Source: FLUQ01 sp031550605
Lineage (GTDB): Bacteria > Desulfobacterota > Desulfovibrionia > Desulfovibrionales > Desulfovibrionaceae
DNA: 15,000 nucleotides
Assembly (NCBI GenBank): GCA_031550605.1
Contig: JAVBOK010000031.1
Coordinates: 1-15,000, forward strand
Direction of reading: 5' to 3'
Part shown: one piece after another, positions 6,899 to 13,244 of the stretch
How the letters are laid out: the number at the start of each line of letters is the position of its first letter
Position numbering within the stretch: the stretch's first letter is position 1
The notes under the pieces: generated by a model
Seen by the model: the letters and a program-made list of their open reading frames with translations, nothing else
What the model was told of the DNA's origin: nothing
Database searches by the model: none
Translations under genes and position numbers: made by a program

Positions 6899-7375
6899 AT
6901 GCGCTGGCGGTTCACTGACAGGGCTCTTTTCTTCGAACCATGGGAAGGAATCATGACCGTCAAGGCCGGTTCCCTGGAAGAATACAGCCTGCTCGAACGC
7001 TGGGGGGAACCGGGGCAGGCGCCCCCGGCGCTCCTGCTCGAAAGCTGCGTGCATGCCGCCCATTGGCTGGTGGAGGCAAGCTCGTCCTTCACTCTCAGTT
7101 GCGACCTTCTGGCAATCGACTACTGGCGGAGTATGGAAGGGTTGCGCCCCGGCGAGCGGTACTGCGTTCTGCTGCTCGCCGTTGAGCGGCGTGAAAGCCA
7201 AATGACCCTGGCCGCGCACCACTGGCGGGTGAAGCCGGGAGGAGAACTGCCGGACGCGGGAATCCGGCCGGATCGCACGGAGGCTGCGGGGCTATTTTCC
7301 GTCGCCTTCGCGCCGCTTGAGGAGCGCCATATCCCGGAGGACCGGGCGTGCCTGTGGCGGGAGCTGCGGCCATGA
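6899..7375 (+). CDS. Divergent hotdog-fold protein, dehydratase-like without the usual His
   Basis: This encodes 158 residues. The opening FTDRALFFEPWEGIMTVKAG and the helix segment PPALLLESCVHAAHWLVEAS look like the FabA/FabZ hotdog fold, with Glu48 in the helix position. The HFPxxPxMPG motif that carries the catalytic histidine in FabZ is replaced by LERWGEPGQAPPA, so the usual His is missing. Aryl polyene clusters carry a small second dehydratase (ApeP) that pairs with a FabZ-like one, and the protein here may be an analogous partner of the first gene's product. It could be structural, or act on another substrate as a thioesterase-like or isomerase hotdog. It lies four bases after the second FabG and overlaps the acyltransferase gene in an ATGA. 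Confidence 0.6.
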   Translation: MRWRFTDRALFFEPWEGIMTVKAGSLEEYSLLERWGEPGQAPPALLLESCVHAAHWLVEASSSFTLSCDLLAIDYWRSMEGLRPGERYCVLLLAVERRESQMTLAAHHWRVKPGGELPDAGIRPDRTEAAGLFSVAFAPLEERHIPEDRACLWRELRP

Positions 7376-8013
7376 TACGCAACAAGTCCTGCTGTTACGC
7401 CCCGATGGGAACGCCCTGTCCGGCGGCGGACAAACTGCGCGCATGGCTCGCTTCCGGCGCGGAAAAGCGGCTGACGCTGTACCCGGACGACTTTGCGGAC
7501 AAGGCGTTTTCCCTGACGGCGCTCCTTTTCTCAGGCCCGCTTTCCGAGCGCCTGGCCCAGCGCTGGCGGTCCTTTTGCGCCTACATGGGAATGCTGACGC
7601 CGTTCGTGGGCTGGAAGGTGTTCTGGTACAAACGGGCCGGGGTCACCATCGGCGAAAACGTGTATATTGCGCCGGGGGTGACGCTCGACCTGCTGTTCCC
7701 CCAGCTCATCACCCTCGAAGACGGCGCGGTGCTGGGCATGGAGGCCATGGTCGTGGCCCACGTCTACACGCCGGACAGGATAGTCATCAGCAGGGTTGTC
7801 GCGGGCCGCAGGTCGCTGGTCGGGGGTAAGGCCATTCTGGCCGTCACCCGTATCGGCGAGGAAGGCGTGCTTGCGGCGAACAGCTATACGGTCACCCCCA
7901 TACCTGCCGGGCAGGTGGGAATCGGGGTGCCGGCGATTGTCAAAAAACGGAAGACGAATAGTGCCGGTGAGTGTTCCGGTAGCGGAGAAGATGACGATGA
8001 TCAGCGCGCATGA
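7372..8013 (+). CDS. Left-handed beta-helix (hexapeptide) acyltransferase
   Basis: This encodes 213 residues. From residue about 88 the sequence shows hexapeptide-repeat turns (AGVTIGENVYIAPGVTL, ITLEDGAVLG, TRIGEEGVLAANS) and the usual closing GIGVPAIVKKR. His130 in VVAHVYTP is a plausible catalytic base. The N-terminal 85 residues are alpha-helical and cysteine-containing, and a short acidic tail closes the protein. Members transfer acetyl or longer acyl groups from CoA or ACP to an acceptor. Here it may move the finished chain from the dedicated ACP to its acceptor; the acceptor cannot be told from sequence. I prefer the ATG at 7372 (GGGAG at 7359-7363, ATGA overlap) over a GTG at 7348. 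Confidence 0.72.
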   Translation: MIRNKSCCYAPMGTPCPAADKLRAWLASGAEKRLTLYPDDFADKAFSLTALLFSGPLSERLAQRWRSFCAYMGMLTPFVGWKVFWYKRAGVTIGENVYIAPGVTLDLLFPQLITLEDGAVLGMEAMVVAHVYTPDRIVISRVVAGRRSLVGGKAILAVTRIGEEGVLAANSYTVTPIPAGQVGIGVPAIVKKRKTNSAGECSGSGEDDDDQRA

Positions 8014-9028
8014 GTTTTCCAAGCGGGCAAGGCTCCTTTACTCTGGCCTGCGCAAGAAGCTGATTCACCTGAACCTTCAGTTGCTTTACCAGTGCAACTT
8101 CAAATGCGACATCTGCGATTTCTGGAAGACGCCCTTCACTGAGATGCCCAAAATGAACCTGGAACAGATCGGCCTCATTGCGGAAAAACTCAAGCCACTG
8201 GGCCCGCAGTTCATTTCCGTGGGCGGTGGGGAACCATTGCTGCACCCGGAACTGTTCGACATCATCCGACTTCTGGCCAAGGATAATTTTCCGGTCATGA
8301 TCTGCAACGGTTGGTACATGACTCCGGAGAATGCCCGGGCGCTTTTCGAGGCGGGCATATACGAGGTGAGCATTTCAGTGGACTACGCCAGCGCGGAGAA
8401 ACACGACGCGCAACGCAACATGCCGGGCGCTTTCGACAGGGCTCTGAAAGCGCTGGCCATGCTCAACGAGAACCGGGTACACGCGGACCAGCGGGTGCAC
8501 ATGATTTCCGTGGTGATGGAAGACAATATCGACGAAATCGAACCGCTGGTGAAACTCTCCAAAGAAATGGGCATAACCTACCTGCTATCCTTCTACTGCA
8601 ACTCGCGGGGCAGGAAGGAAGCCCGCATCGCGCCCAAGGAGATCGCCCGCCGGTTGCTGGACATCCAGAGCCGGTACCCAGAGTTCGTATCCCTTCCGGA
8701 ATATCTCGGCCGGTTCGCGGAAGCGGGCGAGGCCGGGCACGGCATCGGCCCCTGTTACGCGGGCAGGAACCTGTACAATATCGACTGCCAGGGCAACGTC
8801 ACACGCTGCATAGACCGGCTTGACGATCCGGTGGGAAACATTTTCAACGATTCGCTCAGGCATATCGTTGCGGGCTTGCACAGCCAGTATCTCTCCCAGG
8901 ACTGCCAGCAGTGCTGGACGAGTTGTCGGGGCAGCATCGAGGCGTTGCTCTACGGCAAGCGTAAAATAGCGAACCTGGCCGCGTATTACCGGATGATCAA
9001 ACCCATTCCCCTCGTCAAGCCCGCGTAG
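7997..9028 (+). CDS. Radical SAM enzyme with SPASM-like C-terminal cysteines
   Basis: This encodes 343 residues. The cluster-binding motif CNFKCDIC (Cys33, Cys37, Cys40) and the SAM-contacting GGGEP (76-80) are intact, followed by the alternating strands of a partial TIM barrel. Near the C-terminus Cys253, Cys264, Cys271, Cys303, Cys306 and Cys310 form a pattern like SPASM or twitch domains that bind auxiliary Fe-S clusters. No cobalamin-binding domain is present. The reaction is unknown; family members make peptide crosslinks, dehydrogenate, or join carbons. Two ATGs exist, at 7991 and 7997. GGAG at 7984-7987 is nine bases from the second and only three from the first, so I chose 7997. It overlaps the acyltransferase gene by 17 bp. 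Confidence 0.85.
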   Translation: MISAHEFSKRARLLYSGLRKKLIHLNLQLLYQCNFKCDICDFWKTPFTEMPKMNLEQIGLIAEKLKPLGPQFISVGGGEPLLHPELFDIIRLLAKDNFPVMICNGWYMTPENARALFEAGIYEVSISVDYASAEKHDAQRNMPGAFDRALKALAMLNENRVHADQRVHMISVVMEDNIDEIEPLVKLSKEMGITYLLSFYCNSRGRKEARIAPKEIARRLLDIQSRYPEFVSLPEYLGRFAEAGEAGHGIGPCYAGRNLYNIDCQGNVTRCIDRLDDPVGNIFNDSLRHIVAGLHSQYLSQDCQQCWTSCRGSIEALLYGKRKIANLAAYYRMIKPIPLVKPA

Positions 9029-9054
9029 AGCATACGCGCGAAGAGCACCGTTAA

Positions 9055-9681
9055 ATGGCCACTATCCCCTATCGCAGGCAACGCTGGCTGGACATCTACC
9101 TGTTCCTGAACGTTGCCGGATACTTTGCCTGGCAGACCTGGAAGGTTGTGGCCGAAAACAGGCTGGATTTCATCGAAGGCGTGTTCATCGCGCACAACGT
9201 CATCCTGTGCCTGTGCTTTCTCCTGCGGTCTCCGGCCAGGGCGATCCAGACCGCGGTCAGCCACCAGGCCGTAGCGGTCTGCGCCTTTTATTCCGGAGTG
9301 TTTTTCATGGGCCCGGTAGCAACGGAATCGGCCGTCCTGCTGGAGCTTTCCTGGTGGCTCGTTTTCATCGGCGTGGTCATCGGCATCCTGTCTCTTGTGC
9401 AGATGGGCAAGAGTTTCGGCGTGCTGATCGCGATCAGGGAAGTGCGCACCACAGGGCTGTACGCATATGTGCGGCACCCCATGGATCTCTCGGACATCGT
9501 GATGCGGCTCGGTTACCTGTGCGGCCACCCCTCGTGGCTCACCGCCGTCCTGTTCCTGGCTTCCTCCGCCTGTTACGTCGCCCGCGCCATGTTGGAAGAA
9601 CGGTTCCTGGCAGACCAGGACCAAGCTTACGCGGACTATATGCGTTGTGTCCGTTTCCGCTTCATCCCGGGAGTATTCTGA
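9055..9681 (+). CDS. ICMT/PEMT-like membrane methyltransferase
   Basis: This encodes 208 residues, strongly hydrophobic, with about five membrane segments (roughly 11-31, 39-58, 70-90, 95-117, 158-178). The C-terminal half has the hallmark of isoprenylcysteine carboxyl methyltransferases and phospholipid methyltransferases: GLYAYVRHPM (134-143), then MLEERFLADQDQAYADYM and the closing RFRFIPG. These enzymes use SAM in the membrane to methylate carboxyl, amino or thiol groups of lipids. In this operon it is a good candidate to cap the product, for example as a methyl ester, but the substrate is unknown. It lies 26 bp after the radical SAM gene with no strong ribosome binding site, and its stop overlaps the next ATG (TGATG). 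Confidence 0.78.
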   Translation: MATIPYRRQRWLDIYLFLNVAGYFAWQTWKVVAENRLDFIEGVFIAHNVILCLCFLLRSPARAIQTAVSHQAVAVCAFYSGVFFMGPVATESAVLLELSWWLVFIGVVIGILSLVQMGKSFGVLIAIREVRTTGLYAYVRHPMDLSDIVMRLGYLCGHPSWLTAVLFLASSACYVARAMLEERFLADQDQAYADYMRCVRFRFIPGVF

Positions 9682-10379
9682 TGCGCCTTCGAGTGGTTGC
9701 TGCTGTTTCTGCTCTCGTCCTGCTTCTCTGCCTCTGCGGCAACGCGCATGGCGAAACGGTCAGCATCGGCGGAAAATCCGTCTCCTATGCGCTTCCTTGG
9801 GGATTTTTCCGGGCCGACGGCCTGTTCGCCATTGATTTGAAAGAGCTGGACAGAGAGTTCGGCATGGATACCGTGGTGTTCGCCACGTTCATTCCCGGCA
9901 CCGACCTGGACGCCCGCAAGCGGGACCGCAGGTTCGTGCCCTCATGGTACGCCCATCTGGTGTACGACAGCATCTTTTCCAAAGTGTCCATCGGGGAAGC
10001 CGGGTTCGTCGTCACGACAGCGCTGGTGGAAAGCGTTATTGCTAAGCAATACGCCGAGCCGGCGTTTCGCGAAAAGCTGGGGGCCGTCATCGCGGGCGCG
10101 CTGAACCGTAGGTTCTCGGTCCGGTCCATGACCCACAAGGGGTTTGTGGAGAAAGAACTAGGCTACCGCTCCATGCTGGCGTACGGGCAGGGAGAATTGG
10201 AAGGGAAAACGGGAATGGAGCCGGTGAACCTTGCGACCATGACCACCTTTTTCCTGTCCGAGGGAAAGCTGACCACCATCATCCAGGCCTGCCGGATCAC
10301 GTCGGAACAAGACCTGCCCTCGTTCACGGAAAAGGCCTTGCGAATTGCGGCGGAAATCAGCGGCCGCAACCCAGGGTAG
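9681..10379 (+). CDS. Secreted protein of unknown function, last gene of the operon
   Basis: This encodes 232 residues. The start at 9681 shares one base with the preceding stop and has GGGAG at 9669-9673. Residues 1-24 form a Sec signal peptide: two arginines, a long hydrophobic core rich in Leu/Val/Cys, and a likely cut after NAHG. There is no lipobox in the right context. The mature part is a mixed alpha/beta protein with a conserved-looking GYRSMLAYGQG and TTFFLSEGK region. I do not recognise a family. Its place at the end of an acyl-chain operon suggests a periplasmic or outer-membrane role in handling the product, by analogy with LolA-like genes in aryl polyene clusters, but I see no sequence evidence for that fold. 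Confidence 0.7.
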   Translation: MRLRVVAAVSALVLLLCLCGNAHGETVSIGGKSVSYALPWGFFRADGLFAIDLKELDREFGMDTVVFATFIPGTDLDARKRDRRFVPSWYAHLVYDSIFSKVSIGEAGFVVTTALVESVIAKQYAEPAFREKLGAVIAGALNRRFSVRSMTHKGFVEKELGYRSMLAYGQGELEGKTGMEPVNLATMTTFFLSEGKLTTIIQACRITSEQDLPSFTEKALRIAAEISGRNPG

Positions 10380-10434
10380 CGATTTTTGGCGCATACTAAG
10401 GCGTTATGTATTCACGTTCCGCATGTGAGCCGGT
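10380..10434. other. Convergent intergenic gap
   Basis: The + strand operon ends at 10379 and the minus-strand operon ends at 10435, so the two converge with 55 bp between. I looked for a bidirectional terminator and found only weak, short inverted repeats without a flanking T-run, so no terminator is called. Confidence 0.5.
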
Positions 10435-11808
10435 TTACGGGAGATCCCCGCAGCCGGTCACATTGTGCGCGCACATGGGGACGAGGCGGCCGTCGGGCTG
10501 CAGGTAGTGGTTGCAGCATTTCATGATGCGGCCGAGATCAAAGGTATTCGCGTCCATGAAGCTGTGGATGAACACGCTCCGCAAGACCGTGCTGCCCACG
10601 TCGAAGGCGGCTTTTGCCGAAAAATTCTTCCCTTCCAATTCCCCGAGTATGGACTTGATGCGCCGGAGAACCAGCCGGTTGTCGGCCACGCTGTCCGCGG
10701 CGGACCAGAACTCGTAAATCCGTTCGCGGATGGCGTTGTGCCCCTCCCTGTCCAGTCCCGGGAGCGTGCGGTTGGCGACGACATCCAGAAACGCTTCTTT
10801 GCCGAGGAAATCCTTGAGCGAATAGAACGTATCGTCGTCGATCTGGAAGTAGTAGGAAAGGGCGAAACACGCGGGGTGCGCGCACGGCAACGGGTTGAAA
10901 TCTCCTTCGCTGATATGGCGGCAGACGTTCAGCTCCCTGACCACGTCGTCTACGGTCATGCGGTCCGGTTCCGAAAAATGCGCCCGCGCGGCGCCGGTTA
11001 TCGCCATGGGCTGGAACATCAGGCTCAGCCCCTTGGATGCGAAGAAGAAATCCGCAATTGCCGCGACCTCGGTATCGTTCACGCCGCGCGCGACGGTGGC
11101 CGTCAAGGAGTAGCGCACCCCTTCCTCTTCCAGCAGCCGGATGAGGTCCAGTTTCATGGCGGAAAGATCCCGCCCCCTGAGCCGCAGCCAGGTATCCGGC
11201 CGGAATCCGTCGAACTGGATGGAAGCCACCGTGCCCGTTTCGCGGAACAACGAACGCAAATCCGGATCTGCATGGAGCCGTAGCCCGTTCGTGGATACGG
11301 AAGCTTGCATGACGCCCCTGTCTTTGCATATCCGGAGGAATTCCGGAAACTCCGGATGCAGCGTCGGTTCCCCGCCGGAAAAATTGAGGAGCGGGATGCC
11401 CCCCTCATAATCCATCAGGCGGTCCAGGGCATGCCGGAACTGGTCCGGGGTCATGCCGAAATCGCCGTCGCGAGGCTTCAGGCAGACGGGGCAGGCGAGG
11501 TCGCACCGGCTTGTGATTTCCACCACGGGCAGACAGGTGTGCTGGCGGTGTTCCGGGCAGAGGCCGCAAGAATCCGGGCAACCGGTGAAGCTGCTTGTTC
11601 CGAGGGAACGGGGGATCTGGCGTGGTTTGACGTAATGGCGGCTCTCCTCGTGCCATTCCCGTCCCGAAATTCGGGCTTCAGAGTTGCCGTGCGCCGGGCA
11701 GAGGGTTTGCAGAAAAACGTCGCCGTCCCGGCCGATTACCCGCGCGGCGACCATCTTACGGCACTCAGAGCAATAACCGGTAGTATATGAATAAAGATGC
11801 GCGCTCAT
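10435..11808 (-). CDS. MJ0619/Tes-like radical SAM protein, with full cysteine set
   Basis: This encodes 457 residues. An N-terminal zinc-ribbon- or rubredoxin-like module (Cys13-x2-Cys16, Cys37 with PAHG) precedes GCPDSCGLCPEHRQHTC (76-92), then the radical SAM cluster CDLACPVC (Cys102, Cys106, Cys109) and FSGGEPT (143-149). Further on are PCAHPAC (308-314), a CCNHY near 431 and Cys446. This order of extra cysteines matches the archaeal MJ0619 / tetraether lipid synthase family, known for C-C coupling of lipid tails or for pterin methylation. Which reaction applies here is unknown. The ATG at 11808 is chosen because it overlaps the previous stop (ATGA) and has GGAG five bases upstream; the open frame beyond it has no such support. 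It is the last gene of the minus-strand operon. Confidence 0.83.
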   Translation of the reverse strand: MSAHLYSYTTGYCSECRKMVAARVIGRDGDVFLQTLCPAHGNSEARISGREWHEESRHYVKPRQIPRSLGTSSFTGCPDSCGLCPEHRQHTCLPVVEITSRCDLACPVCLKPRDGDFGMTPDQFRHALDRLMDYEGGIPLLNFSGGEPTLHPEFPEFLRICKDRGVMQASVSTNGLRLHADPDLRSLFRETGTVASIQFDGFRPDTWLRLRGRDLSAMKLDLIRLLEEEGVRYSLTATVARGVNDTEVAAIADFFFASKGLSLMFQPMAITGAARAHFSEPDRMTVDDVVRELNVCRHISEGDFNPLPCAHPACFALSYYFQIDDDTFYSLKDFLGKEAFLDVVANRTLPGLDREGHNAIRERIYEFWSAADSVADNRLVLRRIKSILGELEGKNFSAKAAFDVGSTVLRSVFIHSFMDANTFDLGRIMKCCNHYLQPDGRLVPMCAHNVTGCGDLP

Positions 11809-13244
11809 TCGGGCTCCACCCCGAACCGGGGGTCTATCTCGCGGTCCAGCAGGTTGTACGAGCACGCGGGCACCATGTTCCCGTCCTCGTCCGGCACGAG
11901 ATCGCCGCACAGGGCGACGCGGGCCAGGTCGAAGTTGTCTTCGTCCATGTGCGCGTGGATGGTTACGGTTTTGACCATCTCATGGAAGAACCCCTGCTTG
12001 CGGGCGTCCTCATCCGCGAAACGAGAGATGAACTTTTTCAGCAACAGCAGTTTTTCCCTGGGAGCGCCTTCGGCCCAAATTACGTCAACACTCTCGCGGA
12101 ATGCCTGCTCCACTTCCGGCGTTGCTCTCATCAAAAAACTGCCTTCCGTGGCCGCTGTCAGCAGGTCCTTGTCCGCAAGCTCGGTGAAGGGGATTCGCGT
12201 CGGTCCGTCCATGATGAAATAGGAGGCCGAATAGCAAAATGGATGATACGAGCCGTGGGCGAAAAAGTCCGTGCTCTTGAAATTTCCCCATTTCGTCAGA
12301 CCCAGTTCCACGTCTTCCAGCGTGCTGTGCCTGCGGGGAGAGAAAAGGCTGCCGTATTGCCCGGTGTAAGCCATGTTCTGGATGGTCACCCCGCAGACAA
12401 AGGCTTTGGGCAGGTAAGTTTCAATCAGGTTCGCGACTTCCTCCTCGTTGACGCCGGGAATCCAGACCAGCAGCAACGCGGTGGGAATCTCCAATTCTTC
12501 GAGCATGGCCAAAGCGTTCAGCTTGTCCCGCACGATGTCGCGGCCGTGGATGATAACGCTCTTCGCTTCATCCAGGGTATCCAGGGAGAGAATGACCTGT
12601 ACCCCGGCGGTCTTGATCTTCTCCGCGAAAGACCTGTCCCGGCCAAGGACGATGCCGTTGGAATTCATGCTGACGCGGCGGAAGGAACGCGCCGAGCAAC
12701 GGTCCAGCAGTTCGAACAGACGTGGATGGAGGGTGGGTTCGCCGCCGGTGAGATTCAGAAGATCAAAGCCGCATTGTTCCGCTTCGATCCGGTCGAGAAT
12801 CGCCTCCAGATCTTCCATGGACTTGTTGTATATCCTGTCCGGCCGGTTGTGGGTGAAGCAGATAGGGCATTGCAAATTACAGTTGTTGGTAATGGAAAAA
12901 ATGGGAAGGCGCAGGCTCCCCGCGTGGTTGCCGCAGGGACCGCAGTCAAAGGGGCAGCCTTTGGCCGCCGGTAGGAGCGTTTTGTTTTGCCGGATGCGCC
13001 GGGGCAGCCGCATGCGGTCTGTGAACCATCCTGCCGTCCGGCAGACGATCGTTCGCCTCGCACCACGGCTCGGGCAGATTCGTTCCATGAATACGCCTTC
13101 GTCTGACGCGGAATACAGGGCGTGTTCCACCTCACGGCAGTCAGGGCACCAGGCGCCGGTACTGCCGAGATTGGTCTCTCCGAATTCGACCGCTCCATCT
13201 GTAGGCCCGCAGCATCGAGCGGGAGCCATGGGCAATTCGATCAT
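11805..13244 (-). CDS. MJ0619/Tes-like radical SAM protein, diverged paralogue
   Basis: This encodes 479 residues with the same plan as its neighbour: Cys33-x2-Cys36 and Cys57 at the N-terminus, GCPFDCGPC (96-104), radical SAM motif CNLQCPIC (Cys122, Cys126, Cys129), LTGGEPT (165-171), HPFC near 334-337, and Cys446 and Cys461 late. It differs in one telling place: where the neighbour has HRQHTC before the radical SAM core, this protein reads HAGSLRL, losing the cysteine. The two are similar in architecture but far apart in sequence, so they are old paralogues and probably do different jobs or form a heteromer. The start at 13244 overlaps the desulfurase stop (ATGA), with GGAGA at 13255-13251. 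The longer upstream frame lies inside that gene and was rejected. Confidence 0.83.
   Translation of the reverse strand: MIELPMAPARCCGPTDGAVEFGETNLGSTGAWCPDCREVEHALYSASDEGVFMERICPSRGARRTIVCRTAGWFTDRMRLPRRIRQNKTLLPAAKGCPFDCGPCGNHAGSLRLPIFSITNNCNLQCPICFTHNRPDRIYNKSMEDLEAILDRIEAEQCGFDLLNLTGGEPTLHPRLFELLDRCSARSFRRVSMNSNGIVLGRDRSFAEKIKTAGVQVILSLDTLDEAKSVIIHGRDIVRDKLNALAMLEELEIPTALLLVWIPGVNEEEVANLIETYLPKAFVCGVTIQNMAYTGQYGSLFSPRRHSTLEDVELGLTKWGNFKSTDFFAHGSYHPFCYSASYFIMDGPTRIPFTELADKDLLTAATEGSFLMRATPEVEQAFRESVDVIWAEGAPREKLLLLKKFISRFADEDARKQGFFHEMVKTVTIHAHMDEDNFDLARVALCGDLVPDEDGNMVPACSYNLLDREIDPRFGVEPE

Noticed and set aside
10380..10434. Bidirectional terminator between the converging operons
   Set aside because: Only four-base stems were visible and no T-run follows them.
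11787..12974. Long + strand open frame opposite the second radical SAM gene
   Set aside because: The minus strand encodes a complete radical SAM protein with intact cysteine motifs; the + frame has no family features.
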